A stretch of DNA of 47,141 nucleotides from Oscillospiraceae bacterium (GTDB lineage: Bacteria > Bacillota > Clostridia > Oscillospirales > Ruminococcaceae), in assembly GCA_009777635.1 (NCBI GenBank), contig WRLK01000023.1, positions 1 to 47,141 on the forward strand, read 5' to 3'. The translations under genes and the position numbers were made by a program. Numbering within the stretch: position 1 is the stretch's first letter; each line of letters begins with the position of its first letter. Below the pieces are notes generated by a model. The model had not been told where the DNA came from. It searched no databases and was given only the letters and a program-made list of their open reading frames with translations. Shown in pieces: positions 34,248 to 41,907 of the stretch.

Positions 34248-35969
34248 TTATTCATCGCCCGGATAATCGTCCTGCAAGGCGTTATAGCCCTGTTCTCCCG
34301 TGCGGACCTTTACAACGTTTTCAACATCGTAGATAAATATCTTTCCGTCGCCGATCTTTCCTGTATACAGCGTATTTCGCACAGTTTCCACCAGCAAATC
34401 GACGGGAATTTTGCTGACGACGATGTCAATTTGGATTTTGGGCAGCAACGGTGCGTCTAACGGCACGCCGCGATATGTATGCGTATGCCCCCGCTGCACG
34501 CCGTAGCCTAACACATTCGTTACGGTGACGCCGGTAATGCCGATTTGATCGAACGCGGCCTTCAACGCGTCAAACCGGTTCTGCCTTGTAATAACCGATA
34601 CCTTGGTGAGTTTCTTTCCGGTTGAGACGTCGGTCACCGGTATTGCGGCTTCGGTTGCAACTGCGCCGCGAGGAGCCTTTGCCTCGAATTCGCCCGAAAG
34701 AGCCTGCGGAACCGGGCTTGCAACCTGAATAAAGTCGGCGTAACTGCCGCTTTCCATGCCATGCTCGGTGGTGTCAAGGCCTAAGATTTCATCTTCTGCG
34801 GACGCGCGCAGGCCGTGGGCTTTCTTAACCAGGAAGAAAGTGGCGCTCATTGTGATCGCAACCCATACGCCGATTGCCAGCACGCCCAAAGCCTGGACTC
34901 CCAGCAGCCCCGCGCCGCCGCCGTAAAACAGTCCTGTCGCATCGGAGATAACATCCTCGCCCGCCGATATCTCTTTTGCGAACAGTCCGACCGCAAGCGT
35001 GCCCCATATGCCGTTGACCCCGTGTACCGCAATCGCGCCTACGGGATCGTCAACATGCAGCCTAAGGTCGATAAACTCGACTGCGAGAACCAACAATACG
35101 CCGGCTACAAGGCCGATGATAAGAGCGCCAAACGCATCCACGTTCGAACATCCGGCTGTGATGGCAACCAAGCCCGCAAGCGAGCCGTTCAGTGACATCG
35201 ACACGTCGGGCTTGCCGTTTTTGACCCATGTGAATACCATTGTCGCCACCGTTGCGGAAGCCGCGGCTACGGTTGTAGTCAGGAAAATTGAGCCTAACTG
35301 CGAGATGTTTTCCGCCGCCGCGCCGTTGAAGCCGTACCATCCGAACCACAGGATGAAGCAGCCGAGGGCCCCCAAGGTCAAAGAATGGCCGGGAATAGCG
35401 CGGGCCTTCGTTTTGCCGGTTTCTTTATCTGTAGTATATTTGCCGATACGCGGGCCGAGAAAGGACGCACCGATAAAAGCGGAAATACCGCCTACCATGT
35501 GGATGACGGAGGAGCCGGCGAAATCTACATACCCTTTTTCAAACAGCCAGCCGCTTTCATTCCACACCCATCCCGCCTGAATCGGGTATATAACCGCCGT
35601 GATGGCTATGCTGTAGATGATATAGGCGGAAAATTTTGTGCGTTCCGCCATAGCCCCGGATATAATCGTGGCGGCTGTCGCGCAAAACACCAACTGGAAT
35701 ACAAAATTTGAAAAATCAAAGTTTGCAAAGTCGGTAAAGATATTGAGATTGGGAATACCGATCAATCCGAACGCATAATCCTCCGCCATCATGAGGCTAA
35801 AGCCGATGAGGACAAAGCAGAGCGTGCCTAAGCAGAAGTCCATCAGGTTCTTCATGATGATGTTCGCGGAGTTTTTTGCGCGGGTAAAGCCCGACTCAAC
35901 CATCGCGAATCCGCACTGCATGAAGAACACCATTGCCGCGCCAATTAAAAACCAAATACCGAAATCCAT
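34248..35969 (-). CDS. Ammonium transporter fused to a P-II signalling domain
   Basis: 573 residues from ATG 35969, with AAGGAGG at optimal spacing (TTG 35975 is too close). Residues 1 to about 410 are an Amt channel: FFMQCGFAMVESGFTRAKN, FWFGWYGFNGAA-type core (ILWFGWYGFNGAAAEN), HMVGGISAFIGA, AVHGVNGIWGTLAVG with the pore His. After a linker, residues about 460-573 are a P-II (GlnK-like) domain: KVSVITRQNRFDALKAAF, T-loop with Tyr (GHTHTYRGVP), LLPKIQIDIVV, and ATP-binding TGKIGDGKIF and VRTGE. Amt imports ammonium; P-II normally docks separately on Amt to block it according to ATP/ADP and 2-oxoglutarate, so fusion makes gating intramolecular. Its leader resembles that of the neighbouring 4Fe-4S/FAD operon. 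Confidence 0.93.
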   Translation of the reverse strand: MDFGIWFLIGAAMVFFMQCGFAMVESGFTRAKNSANIIMKNLMDFCLGTLCFVLIGFSLMMAEDYAFGLIGIPNLNIFTDFANFDFSNFVFQLVFCATAATIISGAMAERTKFSAYIIYSIAITAVIYPIQAGWVWNESGWLFEKGYVDFAGSSVIHMVGGISAFIGASFLGPRIGKYTTDKETGKTKARAIPGHSLTLGALGCFILWFGWYGFNGAAAENISQLGSIFLTTTVAAASATVATMVFTWVKNGKPDVSMSLNGSLAGLVAITAGCSNVDAFGALIIGLVAGVLLVLAVEFIDLRLHVDDPVGAIAVHGVNGIWGTLAVGLFAKEISAGEDVISDATGLFYGGGAGLLGVQALGVLAIGVWVAITMSATFFLVKKAHGLRASAEDEILGLDTTEHGMESGSYADFIQVASPVPQALSGEFEAKAPRGAVATEAAIPVTDVSTGKKLTKVSVITRQNRFDALKAAFDQIGITGVTVTNVLGYGVQRGHTHTYRGVPLDAPLLPKIQIDIVVSKIPVDLLVETVRNTLYTGKIGDGKIFIYDVENVVKVRTGEQGYNALQDDYPGDE

Positions 35970-36027
35970 GTACAATTCCTCCTTATAAATAATAGCGCGC
36001 GCCCCCCGCCGGATGAAGACGGATCAG

Positions 36028-36115
36028 CGCACGCCATTGTGCGTTTAATGCCCCGGGCTTCTAGAAAACCCGAAACACAAAAGGCGCTGTGGATTGCAAC
36101 AATCCACAGCGCCTT
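36028..36115 (-). promoter_or_regulatory. Structured attenuator-like leader of the amt/P-II gene
   Basis: Directly after the predicted start comes a perfect 16-bp hairpin (36081-36096 with 36100-36115; arms begin AAGGCGCTGTGG and end CCACAGCGCCTT, 3-nt loop), followed on the minus strand by TTTGTGTTTCGGG. That is a terminator-like structure inside the leader, about 110 nt before the gene. A second stem (36028-36043), CGCAC-AATGGC-GTGCG, has a hexaloop with A at position 1 and G at position 4, and its 3' arm could alternatively pair with GCGCGCGC just downstream. Confidence 0.6.
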
Positions 36116-36132
36116 TGCTGTTAACGGAAATA

Positions 36133-36161
36133 ATTATATCATATCTATATTTATTTGTCAA
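36133..36161 (-). promoter_or_regulatory. Promoter of the amt/P-II gene
   Basis: On the minus strand TTGACA (36156-36161), a 17-nt spacer and TATAAT (36133-36138), both perfect hexamers. It lies upstream of the leader hairpin, so that hairpin is part of the amt transcript. Confidence 0.85.
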
Positions 36162-36188
36162 GCTTTTATTTTACATAAACCGATATTC

Positions 36189-37415
36189 TTATGTGGATTC
36201 GCTTCCCAATTTGATAATTCTGTCCTCTTTTGTGAATGCCATAAGGCTTGGTTTGCGGCAGACAAGCTCGAAATCAATCGTGTCAAGGGCGGTGCGCTCG
36301 CGGATCAGGCTTGTGTAGATTCCCGCTTTTTCAACATTGCCGATCAGGATATATCCGTTTAACGCATTGCTTTTATAGAAAAGGCGCTTGTAGCTTCCGT
36401 CCTTGTTTTCGGCGTAAACGTCGCCTGTGTAATTGCCGGCCGTGATGACGTGAAGCCCGCAAAAGCCGGCGGCGTTCATGGGAATCGCCTTATCGAAGGT
36501 TTTATCTCCGCCCGCCATGTTTATCCCGGCGCATTCGCCCTGAATATAGGCGTTGGGCAGCAGCGCCATAGGCCTGCTCAGGCCGCTTGATATGTCAGTG
36601 GACTGCGTGCAGTCTCCGGCGGCGTAAATACCGGGCGCGGAGGTTTCGGATCTTTCGTTGATTACGATACCGCGGTCAATCCCGGCGATGCCGTTTAGCA
36701 GAGAGGTATTCGGGCGGACGCCGACCGCAAGTATGAGAATATCAAAACCGACTGTTTCGCCGCCGTCCAAAACGGCTGTATTTTCTTCAAGCCGACTGAT
36801 GCTTCTGGAAAGGATAAATTCGATCCCCTTGCTTTCAAGATGGCTTTGAACATATTTCGCTCCATCGTCGTCAAGGATACTTGATAAAATTCCAGGCGCA
36901 AGGTCGATCACCGTAATACGCTGAGCCCTGTTCAAGATTCCCTCGGCGCATTTAAGGCCGATCAGGCCCGCGCCGACGATTAGTACGCGCTTATCCGGGC
37001 AAAGCGCCGCGTCCAGCTTGCGGGCGTCGTCAAGGCCCATAAAGATGAATTTGTCTTCAAGCGCGTCAAGCCCCTCAAACGGCGGTATAAAAGCAGAGGA
37101 GCCTGTTGCGACCAGCAGCCTGTCGTATGGCACGCGGCTACCGTCCGCCAAGGCCGCCTGCTTTGTTTCGGCGTCGATTTTAGTCACCGTGCCATACAGC
37201 AGGTTGCAGTTGTTGTCCTTATAAAAGCTGTCGGGACGGTATTTCATTTTGTCTTCCGAGGCCTTTCCCATAAGAAGATAGGAGATTAGCGGGCGGGAAT
37301 ATGTATGATGCGCCTCATTTGTAATGACGGTGATTTCCCCGTTCTTATCCACCTGCCTGATGCCCTCCACCGCGCCGGCGCCTGCCGCGGAGTTCCCGAT
37401 AATAACATATTTCAT
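36189..37415 (-). CDS. FAD/NAD(P)-dependent oxidoreductase (NADH:rubredoxin/glutamate-synthase-small-subunit-like)
   Basis: 408 residues. FAD-binding start (MKYVIIGNSAAGAGAVEGIRQ), Y-S-R-P-L-I-S-Y signature, LLVATGSSAFIPP, the NAD(P)-binding Rossmann motif VLIVGAGLIGLKCAEGI, and the second FAD motif GIYAAGDCTQS. The fold is that of NirB N-terminal or rubredoxin reductase-like enzymes. It lies 5 nt after the 4Fe-4S gene. In Clostridia this pair often accompanies glutamate synthase subunits; here the Amt/P-II gene follows instead, still pointing to nitrogen assimilation. The electron acceptor is unknown. Confidence 0.87.
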   Translation of the reverse strand: MKYVIIGNSAAGAGAVEGIRQVDKNGEITVITNEAHHTYSRPLISYLLMGKASEDKMKYRPDSFYKDNNCNLLYGTVTKIDAETKQAALADGSRVPYDRLLVATGSSAFIPPFEGLDALEDKFIFMGLDDARKLDAALCPDKRVLIVGAGLIGLKCAEGILNRAQRITVIDLAPGILSSILDDDGAKYVQSHLESKGIEFILSRSISRLEENTAVLDGGETVGFDILILAVGVRPNTSLLNGIAGIDRGIVINERSETSAPGIYAAGDCTQSTDISSGLSRPMALLPNAYIQGECAGINMAGGDKTFDKAIPMNAAGFCGLHVITAGNYTGDVYAENKDGSYKRLFYKSNALNGYILIGNVEKAGIYTSLIRERTALDTIDFELVCRKPSLMAFTKEDRIIKLGSEST

Positions 37416-37420
37416 ATGCT

Positions 37421-37852
37421 TTACCCTCTTTCCTCAAACACAATTGCGCCGTTTGGGCAGCCCCTGACGCATGCAGGCGTACCTGACGTTGTTTGAACGC
37501 ATAACTCGCATTTTTGAACCGCGCCGTCCAAGGAAGGCGAAACCGCGCCAAACGGGCAGCACAAAATACAGGTGTAACAGCTTACGCACCGTTCCTTATC
37601 AATTGTGATTACGCCGTCATTTATAGACAGCGCCCCGGTGATGCAGCCTTTCACGCATAACGGTTCGCGGCAGTGGCGGCAGGATACGGCGAAGCTCACG
37701 TCGCCCTCTTCCTCAATTTTGATTTTGGGGTTGATTTTTATATCCTTTAACGCCCGCGCCATATCCGTTTCGTCCATATCGGAAAACGCGCAGTAATATT
37801 CACATAAATGGCAGCCTAAGCACCATTTTTCATTTACATATATACGTTTCAT
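37421..37852 (-). CDS. 4Fe-4S dicluster electron-transfer protein
   Basis: 143 residues from ATG 37852 (MKRIYVNEKWCLGCHLCEYYC), with GGGGGGAAAT upstream. Several cluster motifs are seen: CLGCHLCEYYC, CRHCREPLC...C, CVSCYTCILCCPFGA, CELCVQT and a final CVRGCPNGAI. This is the HycB/CooF-like ferredoxin pattern holding up to four 4Fe-4S clusters. It should pass electrons to or from the FAD enzyme encoded 5 nt downstream. It is first in its operon, behind a structured leader similar to that of the amt gene. Confidence 0.92.
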   Translation of the reverse strand: MKRIYVNEKWCLGCHLCEYYCAFSDMDETDMARALKDIKINPKIKIEEEGDVSFAVSCRHCREPLCVKGCITGALSINDGVITIDKERCVSCYTCILCCPFGAVSPSLDGAVQKCELCVQTTSGTPACVRGCPNGAIVFEERG

Positions 37853-37875
37853 ATCATTTCCCCCCGAAAACAAGT

Positions 37876-37947
37876 AAAGGCGTCCATCACATGATGTCGG
37901 GGAGGGCAAGTCTTGCCGACGCCTAACATCATCTGATGAACACCTTT
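37876..37947 (-). promoter_or_regulatory. Structured leader RNA of the 4Fe-4S/FAD operon
   Basis: A 72-nt element whose ends pair over 22 positions: AAAGGTGTTCATCA... with ...TGATGGACGCCTTT, including two G-T pairs and one mismatch. Inside, GTCGG/CCGAC can pair, and alternatively GGCAA/TTGCC. It is followed on the minus strand by ACTTGTTTTCGGGG, then the ribosome binding site. The first AAAGG lies about 14 nt after the -10 box. The layout and end sequences match the amt leader. Confidence 0.65.
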
Positions 37948-37961
37948 GTTCAACACAATTT

Positions 37962-37990
37962 ATTTTAGCGCATTGTTATCGTGTTGTCAA
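37962..37990 (-). promoter_or_regulatory. Promoter of the 4Fe-4S/FAD operon
   Basis: On the minus strand TTGACA (37985-37990), a 17-nt spacer and TAAAAT (37962-37967). Confidence 0.75.
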
Positions 37991-38004
37991 GGGATTTTTA
38001 CGCG

Positions 38005-38050
38005 TAAAAACAAGCGCTGTCCGCTTAGGCTGCGGATAGCGCTTGTTTTC
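38005..38050 (-). terminator. Bidirectional-type terminator after the Cys-rich peptide gene
   Basis: CAAGCGCT-GT-CCGC (38011-38024) pairs with GCGG-AT-AGCGCTTG (38032-38045) around a 7-nt loop, flanked by AAAAA and TTTT runs. On the minus strand it ends the transcript of the small peptide gene, just before the promoter of the 4Fe-4S operon. Confidence 0.85.
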
Positions 38051-38138
38051 CCCATTCCCGCGCGGCAGATGCTATACCCCCTTTTTTCCTTATGCCACCT
38101 TGCGGGTACCCGCAACGACGCGGGCGCGGTTCATGCCG

Positions 38139-38282
38139 TTAACGGAAGTTGCATTCCCTGCATTCGCAGTCCCTGCAGTTGCAGCCCCGGTTGTCACGAT
38201 CGTCAAAGCCGTTACCGCAGCAGCATGCCAGAACGATGATAATCAAGACAATCCAAATACAGCCATTGTTACCAAAACCCAT
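38139..38282 (-). CDS. Small Cys-rich single-pass membrane protein (47 residues)
   Basis: ATG 38282 has a GGGAGG ribosome binding site 8 nt upstream. The product starts MGFGNNGCIW, continues with a hydrophobic helix IVLIIIVLACCCG, and ends in an unusual Cys/Arg/Asp/Glu-rich tail with CNC, CRDCECREC spacing; 9 of 47 residues are Cys. It resembles the very small hydrophobic Gly/Cys-rich proteins often found in spore-forming Firmicutes, but the family is not firmly recognised. It has its own terminator. Gene prediction with a length cutoff would miss it. Metal binding or a sporulation role is speculative. Confidence 0.7.
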   Translation of the reverse strand: MGFGNNGCIWIVLIIIVLACCCGNGFDDRDNRGCNCRDCECRECNFR

Positions 38283-38478
38283 GAATTTTTCCTCCCTTTA
38301 CCTCATAAAAGAGTATGTTTTTGCTTTTTAGGCTTCCTTTTATACTATTCGCAACGCCCGAAATCGGTTACAGTTTCGTATAGAGCGCCCAATTTATACC
38401 TATAATGCTGATTAGGCTAAGATGTGCATATCATGCGCATATAATCTAATGAATAAGGCTTCGGGAGGAATTGCTTTT

Positions 38479-40914
38479 ATGTTCCGGTTCAGCGGGTTCA
38501 CCCAAAAAGCGAACAGCGCCGTCAACTGCGCGATGCGCGAGGCTTCGCAGCTTGGGCATACGTATGTGGGAAGCGAGCACCTTGTGCTGGGTCTGCTCGA
38601 CGAAAACAGCGGAATTGCGTATACCGTTTTGACCCAGAAAAATATTACGTTTGAAGCATACAAAAAATCGATTATATCAACCGTCGGAAGCGGGTCGAAA
38701 ACATCGCTTACGCCGGAGGATTTTACTCCGCGCTGTAAGCGTATGCTGGAATCCTCAATCATCAAGGCGCGTATGCTCGGGCAAAACGACGTCGGCACCG
38801 AGCATATCCTGATGGTGCTGTCAAAGGAGCCGGACAGCTACGGCGTAAAGCTGCTGCGTGAGCTTGGAGCCGATCTTGACGCGCTCGTCGGCAATATGAT
38901 GGAGTGCTTAAGCCCTGAAGATGCCTGCTACCATGAGCGGGCGCGAAGGCCGGCTTCTAAAGCATCCGGACGCATAGGGTCTGCGCTTTCGTCGAACACC
39001 CCGACACTTGACAAGTTCAGCCGCGACCTGACGGAATACGCTTTCTCAGGCAGGCTCGACCCTGTCATCGGTCGGGAAAATGAAATCGACCGGATGATAC
39101 AGATACTTTCACGCCGCACAAAAAACAACCCCTGCCTCATAGGGGAGGCGGGGGTCGGCAAAACCGCGATTGCGGAAGGGCTTGCGCAAAAAATCGTGAA
39201 CCGCGAGATTCCGGACGCTTTAGCCGGTAAACGCTTGCTTTCCCTTGATTTGTCGTCGATGGTGGCCGGTGCGAAATACCGCGGCGACTTCGAGGAGCGC
39301 ATCAAGGCGTCCATCGAGGAGGCGTCGGGGAACCGCGACATCATTCTGTTTATCGACGAGCTTCACACCCTCATCGGCGCGGGCGCCGCGGAAGGCGCGA
39401 TAGACGCCGCAAACATTTTAAAGCCGCAGCTTGCAAGGGGAGAGATACAAGTCATCGGCGCGACGACAACCGAGGAATACCGCAAGTATATCGAAAAGGA
39501 TTCGGCGCTTGAAAGGCGCTTTCAAAGCGTGATGGTCGAGCCGCCGAGTGAAATCGACACAATCGGTATTCTTCAGGGACTGCGCCCGAAATACGAGGAG
39601 CACCATAAAATCAAAATCACAGACGAGGCTATTGAAGCCGCTGTGTCTTTGTCGTCACGCTATATGCCGGAGCGCTACCTGCCGGACAAGGCGATCGACT
39701 TGATTGACGAAGCGTCGTCGCGGCTCAGGATTCGCACACCTGCCGTTACCACGCAGGAAACGCTGGAAAGCAGGCTCGCTGCAATCACAAGCCACAGCGA
39801 AACGATAACGGTTTCGGCAAATGCGGCGGCTGTCCGCGAGGACGGGCTGATTTCAAGGATTCGCGTCAGCCAGCCGGATGAAGTCATCGAGAAAGAGCGC
39901 GAGCTTACAAAAAAAGATATCGCCGAGATTGTTTCGTTTATCACCGGGATCGACGCCGCGAATGTTTCGCAAGAGGAAAGCAACCGGCTCATATCGTTAG
40001 AGCAGAATCTAAAGCTCCGGGTCGTCGGCCAGATTCAGGCCGTGTCCGCTGTTTGCGCCGCAATCAGGCGAAACCGAGCGGGGCTAAAGGACCCGGAACG
40101 CCCAATCGGCTCGTTTATTTTCCTAGGGCCCACGGGCGTTGGAAAAACGGAGCTTTGCTTGGCGCTTGCCGAAATGCTTTTCAGCAAAAAAAACTCGCTC
40201 ATACGCCTTGATATGAGCGAGTTTATGGAAAAGCACACGGTATCTAAATTCATCGGCTCGCCGCCCGGATATGTCGGGTATGAGGACGGCGGACGGCTGA
40301 CTGAGAAAATCCGCAGGAAGCCGTACAGCGTCATACTGTTTGATGAAATCGAAAAAGCGCATCCCGACGTCTTCAACCTGCTGCTGCAGATTCTCGAGGA
40401 CGGCACGCTCACCGATTCCCACGGACGCGCCGTAAGCTTTAAAAACAGCGTGATCATCATGACTTCGAATATCGGCGCGCGGCATATCACCGAGAGCAAG
40501 CGCCTGGGCTTCGCGGGGTTAAACGACAACGGCGGGGAAGACGCGGATATGAAACGCGACGTGCAAAAAGAATTAAAGCGCGTATTCAGGCCGGAATTTT
40601 TAAACAGGGTGGACGAAGTAATCGTGTTTAACCGGCTGACGATGAATGAAATCAAGGAAATCACGCAACGCATGTTCCGGCAGCTAGCGGAAAAGGCGAT
40701 GCAAATGGGCATAAAGCTTGAGTTTAGCGAAACTGCGGTCTTAAAGCTTTCGGAGCAGGGGTTTGACGCCGTTTACGGAGCAAGGCCGTTAAGGCGCGCC
40801 ATGCAGCACAAAATCGAGGATAAGCTCGCGGACGAAATACTGGTGGGCAACGTGCAAAGCGGCGAGACGCTGTTTTGCGATTTCGTCGAGGATTTTGTTT
40901 TTTTAAAGCGTTGA
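38479..40914 (+). CDS. clpC: Clp protease ATP-binding subunit, ClpC/ClpA type
   Basis: 811 residues from ATG 38479 ([21 protein letters not shown]), with GGGAGG upstream. Two Clp N repeats, then AAA1 with Walker [16 protein letters not shown] and Walker [15 protein letters not shown], and AAA2 with [15 protein letters not shown] and [21 protein letters not shown]. The tripeptide LGF in SKRLGFAG is at the position of the ClpP-docking loop, so it should feed substrates to ClpP. The linker between the rings lacks an evident UVR segment, and no CtsR, McsA or McsB genes are adjacent, unlike the classic ctsR-mcsAB-clpC operon. No CtsR heptad repeats were seen upstream. Confidence 0.92.
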   Translation: MFRFSGFTQKANSAVNCAMREASQLGHTYVGSEHLVLGLLDENSGIAYTVLTQKNITFEAYKKSIISTVGSGSKTSLTPEDFTPRCKRMLESSIIKARMLGQNDVGTEHILMVLSKEPDSYGVKLLRELGADLDALVGNMMECLSPEDACYHERARRPASKASGRIGSALSSNTPTLDKFSRDLTEYAFSGRLDPVIGRENEIDRMIQILSRRTKNNPCLIGEAGVGKTAIAEGLAQKIVNREIPDALAGKRLLSLDLSSMVAGAKYRGDFEERIKASIEEASGNRDIILFIDELHTLIGAGAAEGAIDAANILKPQLARGEIQVIGATTTEEYRKYIEKDSALERRFQSVMVEPPSEIDTIGILQGLRPKYEEHHKIKITDEAIEAAVSLSSRYMPERYLPDKAIDLIDEASSRLRIRTPAVTTQETLESRLAAITSHSETITVSANAAAVREDGLISRIRVSQPDEVIEKERELTKKDIAEIVSFITGIDAANVSQEESNRLISLEQNLKLRVVGQIQAVSAVCAAIRRNRAGLKDPERPIGSFIFLGPTGVGKTELCLALAEMLFSKKNSLIRLDMSEFMEKHTVSKFIGSPPGYVGYEDGGRLTEKIRRKPYSVILFDEIEKAHPDVFNLLLQILEDGTLTDSHGRAVSFKNSVIIMTSNIGARHITESKRLGFAGLNDNGGEDADMKRDVQKELKRVFRPEFLNRVDEVIVFNRLTMNEIKEITQRMFRQLAEKAMQMGIKLEFSETAVLKLSEQGFDAVYGARPLRRAMQHKIEDKLADEILVGNVQSGETLFCDFVEDFVFLKR

Positions 40915-40947
40915 GCCGCGTGGTGCTTTGCGTATTGAAGATGGGTT

Positions 40948-41907
40948 CTAATCCTTCACGCGCTTAAACGCCATAGCAACCCAGCCGTTTTGCTCCTCTC
41001 GCTTTAAAAGGCTGAATCCCGCGGAATTAACCGCCGCCATGACTTCATCCCCGCGCTCGTCTATGACGCCGGATATAATCAGAACGCCGTGCTCGCTCAC
41101 ATTGCTTGCGATATGATGCATCCATTGCGTTATCACATCGGCCGTGATGTTCGCAAGCACCAGTTCGCAGCGCCCGTTTATCATATCTTCAAGGTGCCGT
41201 TTAGAAAATTTGCACTTCTTAGAAACGCCGTTTAACGCGGCGTTTTCATTTGCCACGCGCACCGCGGTCTCATCGATATCCACGCCCTGAGATGAAGCGG
41301 CGCCGAGCAATACGGCGGCAATGGAAAGGATACCGCTGCCACACCCTAAATCAAGCACATGGGCGTTTTTTGGCATATAAGCCTCCGTCAGACGAAGGCA
41401 CAGCATCGTGGATTCATGCGTGCCGGTGCCGAACGCCATGCCCGGGTCAAGCTTTATTACGATCTCGTTTTTGAAGGGTTCATAGCTTTCCCACGACGGA
41501 CAGACGACAAGACGCTCGCCGATTTTTATAGGATGGTAGTATTTCTTCCAGTTCGACGCCCAATCCTTCTCAAAAACGCTTGACGCTGCGTATTCCAGCC
41601 GCCCCCATTCACGCGCCTCGTCCATTTTTTTAAGGCGGCTTAATGCATCCTTGATTTCGAGGAGCTTCCCGCCGCTTTTACAGCTCCCGTCGATGTATAC
41701 GGTCACCGCGGCTTCAGCGTCCCTTAAGCGCAATATACTCTCGTCATAATAATCCCAATAGCCTGTATTGCGGTTTAAAAAGTCGTCTAAATCGTTCGGG
41801 TCCGTGATTTGAAACCCGTTAATCCTAAGATTTAGAAGCGCCGCGCAGACAGGCTCGATCCCCGCGCTTGTGGTGAAGATATCAAGCTTTAGCCAGCTAT
41901 TATCCAT
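40948..41907 (-). CDS. prmA: Ribosomal protein L11 methyltransferase
   Basis: 319 residues. The N-terminal substrate-recognition domain (WLKLDIFTTSAGIEPVCAALL) precedes the SAM domain with DPGMAFGTGTHESTMLCL, motif I HVLDLGCGSGILSIAAVLLGA and the NPPY-like LVLANITADVI. It trimethylates L11 on the ribosome. Its ATG overlaps the last codons of purL by 8 nt, suggesting translational coupling. Confidence 0.95.
   Translation of the reverse strand: MDNSWLKLDIFTTSAGIEPVCAALLNLRINGFQITDPNDLDDFLNRNTGYWDYYDESILRLRDAEAAVTVYIDGSCKSGGKLLEIKDALSRLKKMDEAREWGRLEYAASSVFEKDWASNWKKYYHPIKIGERLVVCPSWESYEPFKNEIVIKLDPGMAFGTGTHESTMLCLRLTEAYMPKNAHVLDLGCGSGILSIAAVLLGAASSQGVDIDETAVRVANENAALNGVSKKCKFSKRHLEDMINGRCELVLANITADVITQWMHHIASNVSEHGVLIISGVIDERGDEVMAAVNSAGFSLLKREEQNGWVAMAFKRVKD

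Noticed and set aside
36028-36115. ANTAR-type two-hexaloop antiterminator in the amt leader
   Set aside because: Only one hexaloop with A1 and G4 is seen, and it lies downstream of the terminator-like hairpin, whereas the known design has two hexaloops upstream of it. Kept as a general attenuator-like leader only.
37876-37947. Known riboswitch class in the 4Fe-4S operon leader
   Set aside because: Conserved cores of the TPP, SAM, lysine, glycine, ZTP, fluoride and guanidine classes were looked for by eye and not found.
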